Below are positions 40,752 through 53,813 of a stretch of 64,000 nt of DNA, piece by piece. The notes under the pieces are model-generated. The model was given only the letters and a program-made list of their open reading frames with translations. It was not told the origin of the DNA and did no database searches. The position numbers and the translations under genes are program-made. Numbering within the stretch: the stretch's first letter is position 1; the number at the start of each line of letters is the position of its first letter. This DNA is from Franzmannia pantelleriensis (GTDB lineage Bacteria; Pseudomonadota; Gammaproteobacteria; Pseudomonadales; Halomonadaceae), in assembly GCF_900102875.1 (NCBI RefSeq), contig NZ_FNGH01000013.1, positions 62,001 through 126,000 of the forward strand, read 5' to 3'.

Positions 40752-42094
40752 GCAAACGCTATTTCGGAACCGACGGGATTCGCGGCACGGTGGGGGAGTA
40801 CCCGATCACTGCCGACTTCATGCTCAAGCTCGGCTGGGCGATGGGGCGGGTGCTGACCGAGGGGGGTAGCGCCAAGGTGCTGATCGGCAAGGATACCCGT
40901 ATTTCGGGCTACATGTTCGAGTCGGCCCTGGAGGCCGGGCTCTCGGCGGCGGGGGTGGATGTCTCGCTGCTGGGGCCGATGCCGACGCCGGGCATCGCCT
41001 ACCTGACGCGCACTTTCCGCGCCGACGCCGGGATCGTCATTTCGGCTTCGCACAACGCCTTTGCCGACAACGGCATCAAGTTCTTCTCCGCCGAAGGCAC
41101 CAAACTGCCGGATGCCGTGGAGTCACGCATCGAGGCAATGCTCGAGGAGCCGCTGACCACAGTGGCGGCCGCCGAGCTCGGCAAGGCGGTGCGCATCAAC
41201 GATGCCCCGGGGCGCTACATCGAGTTTTGCAAGTCGACGATTCCCGATCGGCTTAGCCTGCACGGTCTGAAGATCGTGCTCGACTGTGCCCACGGCGCGA
41301 CCTATCACATCGCGCCCAGCGTGTTCCGCGAGCTGGGCGCCGAGGTCAGCCTGATCGGTGCCAGTCCCGACGGCCTCAATATCAACCAGGAAGTCGGCTC
41401 GACGCACCCGGCGGCGCTGCGCGCGGCAGTGATCCAGCAGGGCGCCGACCTGGGCATCGCCTTCGATGGCGACGGTGACCGCGTCCTGCTGGTCGACGCC
41501 GACGGACGCGAGATCGACGGTGACGATATCCTCTATCTGATCGCCCGCGACCGTCACGGCCGCGGCGAGCTGGGTGGTGGCGTGGTGGGTACGCTGATGT
41601 CCAACTTCGGGCTGGCGGCAGCGCTGGAGTCGATGGGCGTGCCCTTCGAGCGCGCCAAGGTGGGCGATCGCTACGTGATCGAGCGGCTCAGCGCCAACGG
41701 CTGGCAACTGGGCGGCGAGTCCTCCGGCCATATCGTTTGCGGCCATGTGCAGACTACCGGCGACGGAATCGTCTCGGCGCTGCAGGTGGTGGCGATCATG
41801 GTGCGCGAGGGCGTGCCGCTGGCGCGCCTGCTGTCCGGGCTCGAAAAAGCGCCCCAGGCACTGATCAACGTGCGTCTGACCGCGGGCACCGATGCCAAGG
41901 CGGTGATGGCGACCTCGGAACTGCAAGAGGCAGTGAGCGCGGTCGAAGAGGCGCTGGGCGACCAGGGCCGGGTGCTGCTGCGGCCGTCGGGCACCGAGCC
42001 GCTGATCCGGGTCATGGTCGAGGGGCGCCCGCACCTCGACGTGGAGGGGCTGGCGCGCCGCCTTGCCGGTGATGTGGAGGCGCTGCTGGCCTGA
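40748..42094 (+). CDS. glmM: Phosphoglucosamine mutase
   Basis: A 448-residue hexose phosphate mutase that converts glucosamine-6-phosphate to glucosamine-1-phosphate for peptidoglycan and LPS. '[13 protein letters not shown]' opens the protein, the phosphoserine is Ser101 in '[16 protein letters not shown]', the metal loop is '[13 protein letters not shown]', and the C-terminal '[16 protein letters not shown]' binds phosphate. The start overlaps the folP stop, so translation is coupled. Confidence 0.97.
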   Translation: MSKRYFGTDGIRGTVGEYPITADFMLKLGWAMGRVLTEGGSAKVLIGKDTRISGYMFESALEAGLSAAGVDVSLLGPMPTPGIAYLTRTFRADAGIVISASHNAFADNGIKFFSAEGTKLPDAVESRIEAMLEEPLTTVAAAELGKAVRINDAPGRYIEFCKSTIPDRLSLHGLKIVLDCAHGATYHIAPSVFRELGAEVSLIGASPDGLNINQEVGSTHPAALRAAVIQQGADLGIAFDGDGDRVLLVDADGREIDGDDILYLIARDRHGRGELGGGVVGTLMSNFGLAAALESMGVPFERAKVGDRYVIERLSANGWQLGGESSGHIVCGHVQTTGDGIVSALQVVAIMVREGVPLARLLSGLEKAPQALINVRLTAGTDAKAVMATSELQEAVSAVEEALGDQGRVLLRPSGTEPLIRVMVEGRPHLDVEGLARRLAGDVEALLA

Positions 42095-42178
42095 GCGGTG
42101 GCTCGGGTTGTCAAGCCGCGGTTGTCATGCTAGGGCCGCTCCTATACCATTTCGCTCCACCTTGAGGGAGGACTGCAG

Positions 42179-42928
42179 ATGCGTTCGCCACTGATTGCTG
42201 GCAACTGGAAGATGAATGGCTCCACCGAACTGGTCGAGGCGTTTGGCCGAGCCTTCGCCGAGGCGCGGCTGCCGAGCGGCGTCGAGGTGGTGATTCATCC
42301 GCCGTTCCCCTATCTCGAGGCGGCGCGCCGGGCGTTCTCCGAGACGCCGCTGGGGCTGGGTGCACAGACCCTCAACCCGTTTCACAGCGGTGCACGTACT
42401 GGTGAGGTCAGCGGGACGATGCTCAAGGAGTTCGGCGTCGGTTATGCGCTGGTCGGGCACTCCGAGCGGCGCCAGCTATACCGCGAGAGCGACGAAGACG
42501 TCTACGATCGCCTGATCGCTGCGCTCAGCGCCGATATTCGCCCTATCCTGTGCGTCGGCGAAACCCTCGAGGAGCGCGACGCCGGTCGTACCGAGGACGT
42601 GGTGCTGCGCCAGGTTGGGCATGCCATGGCACGTCTCGAACCGGCCCAGCGAGCGCGGGTAGTGATCGCCTACGAGCCGGTCTGGGCGATCGGCACCGGG
42701 CGCACCGCGACCCCGCAGCAGGCGCAAGAGGTCATGGCGGCGATTCGCGAGTATCAGGCCGGCTATGACCGCGATCTCGCCGCGGCTCTTCCGCTGCTCT
42801 ACGGCGGCAGCATGAATGCCAGTAACGCGGCTGAGCTGTTGGCTCAGCCGGACATCGACGGCGGCCTGGTGGGCGGTGCTTCGCTCAAGGTCGACGATTT
42901 TCTAGCCATTTGTCAGTCAGCAGGTTGA
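42179..42928 (+). CDS. tpiA: Triose-phosphate isomerase
   Basis: A 249-residue TIM-barrel enzyme of glycolysis and gluconeogenesis. The catalytic residues are in '[11 protein letters not shown]' (Lys), 'ALVGHSERR' (His) and '[13 protein letters not shown]' (Glu), and the C-terminal phosphate loop is '[14 protein letters not shown]'. GGAGG lies ahead of ATG. secG follows four bases after the stop, so both form one message. Confidence 0.98.
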   Translation: MRSPLIAGNWKMNGSTELVEAFGRAFAEARLPSGVEVVIHPPFPYLEAARRAFSETPLGLGAQTLNPFHSGARTGEVSGTMLKEFGVGYALVGHSERRQLYRESDEDVYDRLIAALSADIRPILCVGETLEERDAGRTEDVVLRQVGHAMARLEPAQRARVVIAYEPVWAIGTGRTATPQQAQEVMAAIREYQAGYDRDLAAALPLLYGGSMNASNAAELLAQPDIDGGLVGGASLKVDDFLAICQSAG

Positions 42929-42932
42929 ACCC

Positions 42933-43292
42933 ATGCAAGTTGCCATTCTCATGATTCACGTGGTGATCGCCATCACCTTGGTCGCGCTTATCCTGCTGCA
43001 GCAGGGCAAGGGCGCCGAAGCGGGGGCTGCCTTCGGTGGCGGTGCCTCCCAGACGGTATTCGGCTCGCGCGGTTCAGGCGGCTTCCTGTCCAAGTTCACG
43101 GCGCTGCTCGCCGCGTTGTTCTTCGCGACCTCGATGGCGCTGGCCTATTTTGCCACTCAGGCCAGCCAGGCGCCGGAAGCGGGGATTCCCGATTCGCGCC
43201 TGATCGAACAGCAGCAGGGCGTGCCGACGCTTGACGACGAGGCCGCGGATATGGATAATACCGCGCCAGTGCTAGAGGAAAGCGGCGACTGA
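42933..43292 (+). CDS. secG: Protein translocase subunit SecG
   Basis: A 119-residue SecG of the SecYEG translocon. Two membrane helices flank the conserved cytoplasmic loop '[53 protein letters not shown]'. The acidic C-terminal tail is longer than the minimal protein and resembles Pseudomonas SecG. It lies directly after tpiA and before tRNA-Leu, the typical gammaproteobacterial order. Confidence 0.96.
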   Translation: MQVAILMIHVVIAITLVALILLQQGKGAEAGAAFGGGASQTVFGSRGSGGFLSKFTALLAALFFATSMALAYFATQASQAPEAGIPDSRLIEQQQGVPTLDDEAADMDNTAPVLEESGD

Positions 43293-43319
43293 CGCTGCCG
43301 GAATCGGTACTCCCCTGTT

Positions 43320-43406
43320 GCCGAAGTGGTGGAATTGGTAGACACGCTATCTTGAGGGGGTAGTGACCTAACGGTCGTGCGGGTTCAAGTCCCGCCTTCG
43401 GCACCA
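43320..43406 (+). tRNA. tRNA-Leu (anticodon GAG)
   Basis: An 87-nt class II tRNA with an encoded CCA end. The acceptor arms GCCGAAG and CTTCGGC pair fully, the anticodon loop reads TATCTTGAGGGGG with GAG, and a long variable arm follows; the T loop is GGTTCAAGTCC. It decodes CUC and CUU leucine codons. It starts 28 bases after secG and probably shares its transcript. Confidence 0.97.
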
Positions 43407-43497
43407 ACCTGAAGCACATGCCAGGCATGCGTTTCAGCAGCAAGAGTGGCATCGGCGATAGCGGCCGGCCCGAGGAGCCCTCAAATCACGAGCCTCC

Positions 43498-43526
43498 TTG
43501 ACGCTAATTGGCACGCTAGCTATACT
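43498..43526 (+). promoter_or_regulatory. Sigma-70 promoter of initiator tRNA
   Basis: TTGACG (43498-43503) and TATACT (43521-43526) are separated by exactly 17 bases. The start would fall near 43533, seven bases ahead of the mature tRNA. It probably also drives the rimP-nusA-infB operon. Confidence 0.85.
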
Positions 43527-43539
43527 CGCCGACCTGTGA

Positions 43540-43616
<77 letters not shown>

Positions 43617-43665
43617 TCTTGGTCTGATGTCATCAGGGGCCGAGTTGGTATGAAAGGTTTCTTGT

Positions 43666-43695
43666 AAAAGGCCCCTTCCAGTGAAGGGGCTTTTT
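43666..43695 (+). terminator. Terminator or attenuator after the initiator tRNA
   Basis: GCCCCTTC and GAAGGGGC pair around a four-base loop and are followed by TTTTT. It lies 50 bases after the tRNA and 128 bases before rimP, so it must be partly read through if the tRNA promoter serves the operon. Confidence 0.9.
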
Positions 43696-43823
43696 GTTAG
43701 CAGCTCATCTGTTGACCGTTCATTCGTTAACAGCCCGTGCTGATAGCACGCCAATCAGCCACCTAGCTGTCTCTTCATCTCCTGGCCAGGTGCCTGACGC
43801 AACGGCTGTAGGAGTCTTCGTCT

Positions 43824-44285
43824 GTGGCAATCAAGGACGCCGCGCTACATGCGCTAATCGAGCCGGTGGTGACCGCCATGGGCTTCGAACTCTGGGGAAT
43901 CGACTATCTTTCTCAGGGCAAGCACTCCCGGTTGGTGATCTACATCGACGGCCCTGACGGGGTGACGGTTGACGACTGTGCCGATATCAGTCGGCAAGTC
44001 AGCGCCGTATTTGACGTCGAGGACCCGATCGCCGGCGAATATCGCCTCGAGGTGTCATCGCCCGGCATGGATCGGCCGCTGTTCTCCCTCGACCATTTCG
44101 AGCGCTATGCCGGGCACGTCGTGGCGCTCAAACTGCGCGCTCCCTATGAAGGGCGGCGCAAGTATCAGGGCTTGCTGGCCGGCATCGAAGGCGATGACGT
44201 GCTGCTGCAGCTCGACGGTGAAGAGTACTGCTTTCCCATCGACGGCATCGATCAGGCGCGCGTCGTGCCTCAGTTCGAGGATTGA
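43824..44285 (+). CDS. rimP: Ribosome maturation factor RimP
   Basis: A 153-residue RimP that assists 30S subunit maturation. 'LIEPVVTAMGFELWGIDYLSQGKHSRLVIYIDGPDGVTVDDCADISRQVSAVFDVEDPI' and 'YRLEVSSPGMDRPLF' are the conserved N-terminal domain, followed by an SH3-like C-terminal domain. The start is GTG with AGGAG nine bases upstream. It is first gene of the rimP-nusA-infB-rbfA-truB operon. Confidence 0.97.
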   Translation: MAIKDAALHALIEPVVTAMGFELWGIDYLSQGKHSRLVIYIDGPDGVTVDDCADISRQVSAVFDVEDPIAGEYRLEVSSPGMDRPLFSLDHFERYAGHVVALKLRAPYEGRRKYQGLLAGIEGDDVLLQLDGEEYCFPIDGIDQARVVPQFED

Positions 44286-44331
44286 GGCCGGTGACGATGA
44301 ATAAGGACAGGTTTTCTGGCGAGGCAAAGGC

Positions 44332-45825
44332 ATGAGCAAAGAGATTCTGACGGTCGTAGACGCGATCTCGAACGAAAAGGGCGTGCCCCGTGACGTGATC
44401 TTCGAAGCGGTGGAAGCGGCCCTGGCCAGCGCGTCGCGCAAGCGCTTCGAGCAGGAAGAGGCCACGGTGCGGGTCAAGATCGACCGCGCCACCGGGGACT
44501 ATGAGACATTTCGCTTCTGGACCGTGGTTGAGGACGATGAGTTCGAGACGCCGGATCACGAGATCAAGCAGAGCATCGCTGAGCAGCGCGATCCGCCGCT
44601 AGCGCTGGGCGATGTGGTCGAAGAGAGGATCGAAAATGCCTCCTTCGGTCGCATTGCGGCACAGACCGCCAAGCAGGTCATCGTGCAGAAGGTGCGCGAG
44701 GCCGAGCGGGCCGAGGTGGTGCGCCAGTATGCGGATCGCGAAGGCGAACTGGTCGCCGGTATCGTCAAGAAGACCACCCGCGATGGCCTGATCATCGACC
44801 TGGGTGACAACGCCGAGGCGTTCCTACCGCGCAGCGAGATGATCCCCGGCGAGCGCTACCGCATGAACGAGCGGGTGCGCGCGCTGCTGGTAAAAGTCGA
44901 TCCGGAGGCGCGCGGCTCGCAGCTGATCCTGTCGCGTACCTGCCCGGAGCTGATCATCGAGCTGTTCAAGATCGAGGTGCCGGAGATCGCCGAGCAGCTG
45001 ATCGAGATCAAGGGAGCGGCGCGTGACCCAGGCTCGCGAGCCAAGATCGCGGTCAAGACCAACGACCGGCGCATCGACCCGGTGGGTGCCTGCGTCGGCA
45101 TGCGTGGTTCGCGGGTGCAGGCGGTGTCCACCGAACTGCAGAACGAACGGGTCGACATCATCCTGTGGGACGACAACCCGGCGCAGTTGGTGATCAACGC
45201 CATGGCCCCCGCTGATGTCGGCTCGATCCTGGTCGACGAGGACAGTCACGCGATGGATGTCGCGGTGGCCGAAGACAACCTCGCTCAGGCCATCGGCCGC
45301 AGCGGTCAGAACGTGCGGCTGGCGTCCGAGTTGACCGGCTGGCGGCTCAACGTGATGACCGAAGATGAAGCCGAGGGCAAGCGCGAGCAGGAGATCGACA
45401 GCCTGGTCGAGCACTTTATCAATCACCTCGAGATCGACGACGAGCTGGCACGCATTCTGGTCGAGGAGGGCTTCACCTCGCTTGAGGAGATTGCCTATGT
45501 GCCGCTCGAGGAAATGCTCGAGATCGAGGAGTTCGACGAGGATCTCGTCGAAGAGCTGCGCGCACGCGCCAAGGACGAGCTGTTGAACCTGGCCATTGCC
45601 TCTGAAGAAGAACTCGACGGCGCTCAGCCGGCCGAGGATCTCCTCGAGATGGACGGCATGGAGCGTCATCTGGCCTTTATCCTGGCCAGCCGGGGCATCG
45701 TCACGATGGAGGACCTTGCCGAGCAAGCCGTCGATGATCTCAAGGATATCGAGGGTGTGGACGAGGAGCGCGCCGCGGCACTGATCATGACTGCCCGTGC
45801 GCCTTGGTTCGAGAGCGAACAGTAA
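44332..45825 (+). CDS. nusA: Transcription termination/antitermination factor NusA
   Basis: A 497-residue NusA. The RNA-polymerase-binding N-terminal domain (1-125), an S1 domain (about 135-200), two KH domains ('[32 protein letters not shown]' in KH1 and '[21 protein letters not shown]' in KH2) and two C-terminal acidic helix-hairpin-helix repeats (about 360-495) are in the normal order. The length equals that of E. coli NusA (495). It lies between rimP and infB. Confidence 0.98.
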   Translation: MSKEILTVVDAISNEKGVPRDVIFEAVEAALASASRKRFEQEEATVRVKIDRATGDYETFRFWTVVEDDEFETPDHEIKQSIAEQRDPPLALGDVVEERIENASFGRIAAQTAKQVIVQKVREAERAEVVRQYADREGELVAGIVKKTTRDGLIIDLGDNAEAFLPRSEMIPGERYRMNERVRALLVKVDPEARGSQLILSRTCPELIIELFKIEVPEIAEQLIEIKGAARDPGSRAKIAVKTNDRRIDPVGACVGMRGSRVQAVSTELQNERVDIILWDDNPAQLVINAMAPADVGSILVDEDSHAMDVAVAEDNLAQAIGRSGQNVRLASELTGWRLNVMTEDEAEGKREQEIDSLVEHFINHLEIDDELARILVEEGFTSLEEIAYVPLEEMLEIEEFDEDLVEELRARAKDELLNLAIASEEELDGAQPAEDLLEMDGMERHLAFILASRGIVTMEDLAEQAVDDLKDIEGVDEERAAALIMTARAPWFESEQ

Positions 45826-45852
45826 TCAGGTCACGGGCTCAGGAGGGTCGTA

Positions 45853-48387
<2,535 letters not shown>

Positions 48388-48404
48388 CGGCGCGAGGAGT
48401 CAGC

Positions 48405-48797
48405 ATGAGCGAGTTCAAGCGCACCGACCGGGTCGCTGACCAGCTGCAGCAGGAGCTGGCGGTATTGATCCAGCGCGAGGTCAAGGATCCGCGCCTGGGC
48501 ATGGTGACCGTCAGCGGGGTCACGGTCAGCCGTGACCTCGGCTACGCCGACGTCTACATCACCCTGCTGGGCGACAACGACGCCGAGCGGATCAAGGAGA
48601 ACCTCAAGGTGCTCAAGCGCGCTGCGGGGTTCCTGCGTAGCCAGATTGCGCGACGCATCAAGCTGCGCCACGTGCCGGAACTGCGCTTTCACTACGATGA
48701 AAGCGTGGTGCGCGGCCAGCGGCTTTCGTCGTTGATCGACGAAGCCGTGGCCAGTGACCGCTCACGCAGCGGCGATGATGACGAGGGCCAGCGCTGA
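48405..48797 (+). CDS. rbfA: 30S ribosome-binding factor RbfA
   Basis: A 130-residue RbfA for late 16S rRNA 5'-end maturation and cold adaptation. The KH-like fold is shown by 'RVADQLQQELAVLIQREVKDPRLGMVTVSGVTVSRDLGYADVYITLLG' and 'LRSQIARRIKLRHVPELRFHYDES'. GAGGAG precedes ATG at 48405. Its stop overlaps the truB start (TGATG). Confidence 0.97.
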   Translation: MSEFKRTDRVADQLQQELAVLIQREVKDPRLGMVTVSGVTVSRDLGYADVYITLLGDNDAERIKENLKVLKRAAGFLRSQIARRIKLRHVPELRFHYDESVVRGQRLSSLIDEAVASDRSRSGDDDEGQR

Positions 48798-49732
48798 TGG
48801 CGCGACGCCGTCGCGGCCTGCCGGTGGATGGAGTGCTGCTGTTCGACAAGCCCCAGGGCGCCTCGAGCAACCAGATCCTGCAGCGGGTCAGGCGGCTGTT
48901 TCAGGCCCAGAAGGCCGGGCATACCGGTACTCTGGATCCGATGGCCACCGGCCTGTTGCCGATCTGCTTCGGCGAGGCGACCAAGTTCTCTTCGCACCTG
49001 CTCGACGCCGACAAGGTTTACCGCACCCGGGTGAAGCTCGGCGAGGTGACCGACAGCGGCGATGCCGAGGGCGAGGTGATCGAGCGCCATGCGGTGCCGG
49101 TACTGGATGAAGCCCAGCTCGAGGCAGTGCTGGCCCGCTTTCACGGCGAGATCGACCAGCTGCCGCCGATGTACTCGGCGCTCAAGCACCAGGGGCGCAA
49201 GCTCTACGAGTTGGCCCGCGAGGGCAAGACGGTGGAGCGTGCAGTGCGCCGCGTGACAGTGTATGATGCGCGCCTCCTGGCTCACGATGCCGAGGGCTTC
49301 GAGCTCGAGGTACGCGTCAGCAAGGGCACCTATATTCGCACCCTGGCGGAAGACATTGGCAGGGCGCTGGGCTGCGGGGCCCATATCACGGCGCTGCGGC
49401 GGCTCAAGACCGGCCCGTTCAGCGGTGAGGCGATGCTCGATCTGCCTACGCTGGAAGCGTTGGAGGACCAGCCCGCCCGTGAAGCGAAGCTGATGCCGGT
49501 GGACGTGCTGGTGGAACATCTGCCGGCACTTGGCGTCGATGCCGAGCAGGCCGGACGTCTGCTGCACGGCCAGCCGATTCGCGCTGAGCGGCGCGACCTG
49601 GCCACTGGCAGTCTGGCAAGACTCTACTGTGACGAGACCTTCCTGGGTCTCGGCACGGTGAAGGCGGCGGGGGAAATCGCTCCCCGACGCCTGTTGAATA
49701 CCTCGGCCGTCGCTGGCGACGGCCGTGTGTAA
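48797..49732 (+). CDS. truB: tRNA pseudouridine(55) synthase TruB
   Basis: A 311-residue TruB that makes pseudouridine at position 55 of tRNA T loops. 'VDGVLLFDKPQGASSNQILQRVRRLF' and 'KAGHTGTLDPMATGLLPICFGEATK' with the catalytic Asp are clear, as is 'VSKGTYIRTLAEDIG'. A C-terminal PUA-like domain ends the protein. It is translationally coupled to rbfA. Confidence 0.97.
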   Translation: MARRRRGLPVDGVLLFDKPQGASSNQILQRVRRLFQAQKAGHTGTLDPMATGLLPICFGEATKFSSHLLDADKVYRTRVKLGEVTDSGDAEGEVIERHAVPVLDEAQLEAVLARFHGEIDQLPPMYSALKHQGRKLYELAREGKTVERAVRRVTVYDARLLAHDAEGFELEVRVSKGTYIRTLAEDIGRALGCGAHITALRRLKTGPFSGEAMLDLPTLEALEDQPAREAKLMPVDVLVEHLPALGVDAEQAGRLLHGQPIRAERRDLATGSLARLYCDETFLGLGTVKAAGEIAPRRLLNTSAVAGDGRV

Positions 49733-49840
49733 GCAACCCGCGGAACGCTGCACGAAGCAGCGTTCGGCAGGCGTGGAGACTGCAAATATGCGTGGTCTCC
49801 GACATTCATCATTCAGGCATATTGCTTACTGGAGAGACAG

Positions 49841-50110
49841 ATGGCACTGACCGCTGACAAGAAGGCCGAGATCGTCAAGGAATTCGGCCGTGGCGACAAC
49901 GACACCGGTTCCCCCGAGGTTCAGGTGGCCCTGCTGAGCGCTAACATCGATGGCCTGCAGGATCACTTCAAGACCAACAAGCAGGATCACCACTCGCGTC
50001 GTGGCCTGATCCGCATGGTCAACCAGCGCCGCAAGCTGCTGGATTACCTGAAGCGCAAGGATTTCGAGCGCTATCAGTCGCTGATTCAGCGTCTGGGTCT
50101 GCGTCGCTAA
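49841..50110 (+). CDS. rpsO: 30S ribosomal protein S15
   Basis: An 89-residue S15 that binds 16S rRNA and self-regulates in E. coli. '[60 protein letters not shown]' is the conserved core. A strong hairpin (GAACGCTGC/GCAGCGTTC, 49743-49765) separates it from truB, and a terminator follows it; the pnp gene comes next, as in E. coli. Confidence 0.98.
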   Translation: MALTADKKAEIVKEFGRGDNDTGSPEVQVALLSANIDGLQDHFKTNKQDHHSRRGLIRMVNQRRKLLDYLKRKDFERYQSLIQRLGLRR

Positions 50111-50132
50111 GCGACGCCCCAGCAGCGCGACA

Positions 50133-50166
50133 CGAAACGGGCAGCCCCTCGGGGCTGCCCGTTTCG
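50133..50166 (+). terminator. Terminator/processing hairpin between rpsO and pnp
   Basis: A 15-bp stem, CGAAACGGGCAGCCC pairing with GGGCTGCCCGTTTCG, is closed by a small loop. There is almost no T run. In E. coli this interval holds the rpsO terminator and an RNase III site for pnp autoregulation; the long stem fits either role. Confidence 0.7.
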
Positions 50167-50278
50167 CGTTGATAGGCGGGAAATGTCGCCAACCGGTGGC
50201 CCCGGCGCGCGCCAACCACTAAAATGGTCGCCGAGTCAAAACGACCTAAACGACACAGACAAGTTGAAGGATGCTACC

Positions 50279-52411
50279 GTGAATCCGGTAAAGAAAACAT
50301 TCCAGTACGGGCGCAGCACCGTCACTCTCGAGACGGGCCGCATCGCGCGTCAGGCCACCGGCGCCGTGCAGGTGACCATGGACGATACCGTGGTGCTATG
50401 CACCGTGGTGGCGAAGAAAGACGCCAATCCCGCCCAGCCCTTCTTTCCGCTGGGCGTGTTCTATCAGGAAAAGACCTACGCCGTAGGCAAGATCCCGGGG
50501 GGCTTTTTCAAGCGTGAAGGCCGCCCCACTGAGAAAGAGACCCTCACGTCGCGGTTGATCGACCGTCCGATCCGTCCGCTGTTCCCCAAGGGGTTCATGA
50601 ACGAGGTTCAGGTGGTGTGTACCGTGCTGTCCACCGATCGGAACCACGACCCGGACATCGCTGCGATGTTGGGTACCTCGGCGGCGCTATGCATTTCCGG
50701 TGTGCCGTTCAGTGGCCCGATTGCTGCCGCACGCGTGGGCTTCGATGACGACAAGGGCTACTTCCTGAATCCCACCGTGGAAGAGCTGGCCAGTTCGGAG
50801 CTGGACATGGTCGTCGCCGGCACTGACAAGGCCGTGCTGATGGTCGAGTCCGAAGCTAAGGAGCTGCTCGAGGACGAGATGCTGGGCGGGGTGCTGTTTG
50901 CCCACCAGGAAATGCAGGTGGCGATCGCCGCCATCAACGAGCTGGTGGCGGAAGCCGGCAAGCCCAAGTGGGACTGGCAGCCGCCGGTCGAGAATACGCC
51001 TCTCAAGGATGCCGTCAAGGCCGGCTTCGAGGCCAAGATTGGCGACGCCTATCGCATCACCGACAAGATGGCGCGCCAGGACGCTCTGGCCGCGGCCAAG
51101 GCCGAGGCGGTCGAGCAACTGGCCGGTGAGGAAGAGGGCAAATTCGATGCTGACGAGGTCAAGGGCGCCTTCGCCAGCCTCGAGAAGCAGGTCGTGCGCG
51201 CCCGCGTCACCAGCGGCGAGCCGCGCATCGACGGCCGTGATCACAAGACCGTGCGGCCGCTGAACATCGAGGTTGGTAACCTGCCCAAGACCCACGGCTC
51301 GGCGCTGTTCACCCGTGGCGAGACCCAGGCGATCGTCATCGCAACCCTGGGCACCCTGCGCGACGCCCAGTTGATCGAGTCGCTGGAGGGTGAGCGCAAG
51401 GATCGTTTCCTGCTGCACTACAACTTCCCTCCTTACTGCGTGGGTGAGACCGGCTTCATGGGTGGCCCCAAGCGCCGCGAGATCGGCCACGGACGCCTGG
51501 CGCGGCGCGGCGTGCAGGCCATGCTGCCCAACGAGGATGACTTCCCCTACACCATCCGCGTGGTCTCCGAGATCACCGAGTCCAACGGCTCGAGCTCGAT
51601 GGCCTCGGTATGCGGTACCTCGCTGGCGCTGATGGATGCCGGCGTGCCGCTCAAGGCGCCGGTAGCGGGCATCGCCATGGGCCTGGTCAAGGACGACGAC
51701 AAGTTCGCGGTACTGACCGACATCCTCGGTGACGAAGACCACCTCGGCGACATGGACTTCAAGGTTGCCGGGTCCGCCGCTGGCGTGACGGCGCTGCAGA
51801 TGGACATCAAGATCGAGGGCATCAACGAAGAGATCATGGAGCAGGCGCTGCAGCAGGCCCATGAAGCGCGTCTCAACATCCTCGAGCAGATGAACGACGT
51901 GATCGGCCAGAGCCGCAGCGAAGTTTCCGAAAATGCGCCGTCCATGGCCACCATCAAGATCGATCCGGACAAGATCCGCGACGTGATCGGCAAGGGCGGC
52001 GCCACCATTCGCAAGATCTGCGATGATACCGGTGCCTCCATCGATCTCGACGACGACGGTACTGTGCGCATCTATGCCGAGGACAAGAAGGCCGCCAAGG
52101 CAGCCATCGATATCGTGCTGGGCATCACCGCCGAAGCCGAGATTGGCAAGCTCTACAAGGGCAAGGTGGTACGCATCGCCGACTTCGGCGCTTTCGTCAA
52201 CATCATGCCGGGTACCGATGGTCTGGTGCATATCTCGCAGATCGTCCCCGAGCGGGTCAACGACGTGCGTGACTTCCTCAACGAAGGCGACGAGGTGACC
52301 GTCAAGGTGCTCGACATCGATAACCGCAACCGCGTTAAGCTGTCGATCAAGGAGATCACCGAGGAAGAGAAGGCCGCATTCGAAGCCGAGGTGGCCGAAA
52401 CCGAGATCTAA
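50279..52411 (+). CDS. pnp: Polyribonucleotide nucleotidyltransferase (PNPase)
   Basis: A 710-residue phosphorolytic 3'-5' exoribonuclease of the degradosome. Two RNase PH domains (about residues 1-230 and 310-550), a KH domain ('[35 protein letters not shown]') and an S1 domain ('[31 protein letters not shown]') are in order. The catalytic region '[31 protein letters not shown]' is intact. GTG at 50279 is chosen because AAGGA lies eight bases before it and the protein then begins 'MNPVKKTF'. A cold-shock and mRNA decay enzyme. Confidence 0.97.
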   Translation: MNPVKKTFQYGRSTVTLETGRIARQATGAVQVTMDDTVVLCTVVAKKDANPAQPFFPLGVFYQEKTYAVGKIPGGFFKREGRPTEKETLTSRLIDRPIRPLFPKGFMNEVQVVCTVLSTDRNHDPDIAAMLGTSAALCISGVPFSGPIAAARVGFDDDKGYFLNPTVEELASSELDMVVAGTDKAVLMVESEAKELLEDEMLGGVLFAHQEMQVAIAAINELVAEAGKPKWDWQPPVENTPLKDAVKAGFEAKIGDAYRITDKMARQDALAAAKAEAVEQLAGEEEGKFDADEVKGAFASLEKQVVRARVTSGEPRIDGRDHKTVRPLNIEVGNLPKTHGSALFTRGETQAIVIATLGTLRDAQLIESLEGERKDRFLLHYNFPPYCVGETGFMGGPKRREIGHGRLARRGVQAMLPNEDDFPYTIRVVSEITESNGSSSMASVCGTSLALMDAGVPLKAPVAGIAMGLVKDDDKFAVLTDILGDEDHLGDMDFKVAGSAAGVTALQMDIKIEGINEEIMEQALQQAHEARLNILEQMNDVIGQSRSEVSENAPSMATIKIDPDKIRDVIGKGGATIRKICDDTGASIDLDDDGTVRIYAEDKKAAKAAIDIVLGITAEAEIGKLYKGKVVRIADFGAFVNIMPGTDGLVHISQIVPERVNDVRDFLNEGDEVTVKVLDIDNRNRVKLSIKEITEEEKAAFEAEVAETEI

Positions 52412-52442
52412 CGTCTTAGCGACAAGGATCGAGGTGCAAGAC

Positions 52443-52478
52443 ACATCGCCCCCGCAGCGTGAGCTGCGGGGGCGATGT
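52443..52478 (+). terminator. Hairpin after pnp
   Basis: A perfect 16-bp stem ACATCGCCCCCGCAGC / GCTGCGGGGGCGATGT with a GTGA loop lies 31 bases past the pnp stop. No T run follows, but the structure would stop RNA polymerase or protect the 3' end. Confidence 0.75.
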
Positions 52479-52594
52479 CGTATGGCGCACACAGTATGCA
52501 TGGCTATTGATTTCAACATTCTCCATGACAACATTACCTTTGAGCGGGAGTTCGGATAAAGTAAGAGTGATGCTTGGCTTCTAGGTGACATAAG

Positions 52595-53542
52595 ATGACT
52601 GACTTAACTGTTTTCAGAGATTTCCTAGTCCTATGCCAAACTAAGAGCTTTAGTCGTGCTGCTGAGCGCCGCCATGTGTCCGTATCTGGGTTGAGCCGCC
52701 GTATCCAAGGGCTGGAAGAGTGGGTAGGCACTCCACTGTTTGAGCGAGGCAAGGGAGGACTGACGTTGACTGAGGCAGGACGTGACCTGCATGAGGTGGT
52801 ACTGGACATTCTCCATAGGCTCGATGGCCTCAGGGAATCGATTGCAGAGAGTGTCCATGACCGGCAGCAACGGATACGTTTTTGTTCGCCACACATTCTG
52901 TCTAGGATTTTTTTTCCTCGCTGGATCCCGCGGTTGCAGGACCAACTCTCGGAGGTGCGGCTGAGTATTTTCTCTAACACACTGCCTGAGTGTTTAACTG
53001 CACTTGATGAGCGGGAGGCCGATTATGCAGTTGCACTATTGGATGAAAAGAATGTGGTTGCTGAGCGCCTGTCGTTAGTGGGCGAGGGCAATAAGTATTC
53101 TCTAATGGATCTGGATACTGAATGTCTTATTCCTGTCAGCGCACCGAATGCTGCTGGGCAGCCTATCTACAATTTACATGTCGCTAGTGATTCACCTACC
53201 TCATTTTTAGAGTACCAGGAGGAGTGTCATCTTGGCTGGGGATTAAGAACTGCGTTGGAGAACCGAGGGCTGAATTTACAGCGCCATCACGATGCTAGCT
53301 TAGCGGAAAGTCTTCATCTTATGGCATTATCAGGGCTAGGTGTTACATGGTTACCCCAATCGCTAGTACGGGAAGACCTTGAGGCGAAGAGGTTAGTAAG
53401 GGCTGGAGATTCTAGCTTTGATATATTTCTTAAGGTAAGTTTGATACGGCAGTTCACGCCATTGACATTCGAAGCTCAGTGTTTGTGGGAATACTTATCT
53501 ACACTTGCGCCGGGAAGTGTCGGGGCGAGTAGCAAGCTATAG
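52595..53542 (+). CDS. LysR-family transcription regulator
   Basis: A 315-residue LysR-type regulator. The N-terminal helix-turn-helix (residues 1-62) has 'FLVLCQTKSFSRAAERRHVSVSGLSRRIQGLEEWVGTPLFERGK', and the rest is a periplasmic-binding-protein-like effector domain. Its base composition is clearly lower in GC than that of pnp and of the MFS gene, and codon use includes many AT-ending codons. It precedes the BKACE-like gene in the same direction with a 271-base gap and probably activates it; the inducer is unknown. Confidence 0.9.
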   Translation: MTDLTVFRDFLVLCQTKSFSRAAERRHVSVSGLSRRIQGLEEWVGTPLFERGKGGLTLTEAGRDLHEVVLDILHRLDGLRESIAESVHDRQQRIRFCSPHILSRIFFPRWIPRLQDQLSEVRLSIFSNTLPECLTALDEREADYAVALLDEKNVVAERLSLVGEGNKYSLMDLDTECLIPVSAPNAAGQPIYNLHVASDSPTSFLEYQEECHLGWGLRTALENRGLNLQRHHDASLAESLHLMALSGLGVTWLPQSLVREDLEAKRLVRAGDSSFDIFLKVSLIRQFTPLTFEAQCLWEYLSTLAPGSVGASSKL

Positions 53543-53640
53543 AAGCGCGTTTACTACACTTTGCGAGATATGCAATAAGAGGGTGGCTTTTTTGCTGTTA
53601 ATTAAAAAGAGTGAAAAAGGGTGAGGGCCTTTCCTTACGC

Positions 53641-53654
53641 GCAACAGTTGTTGC
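53641..53654. promoter_or_regulatory. Possible LysR-type operator
   Basis: GCAACA-GT-TGTTGC is a perfect 6-bp inverted repeat lying just before TATATT and about 160 bases ahead of the BKACE-like gene. The surrounding region (53543-53813) is AT-rich and otherwise shows no gene. Confidence 0.35.
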
Positions 53655-53813
53655 TATATTAGATTTGTGCGCTTAAGTGATGTGTACGATGCTGTCTGCT
53701 CATGGAACACCAAGCGCGAATGGCAGCGTGAGCGATGATTGGTGTTGTGGTGCGATCTCTTATAGCTGATTGATATAAGCCAGGGGCGGAATCATGAGGC
53801 AGGGGGTATCTCT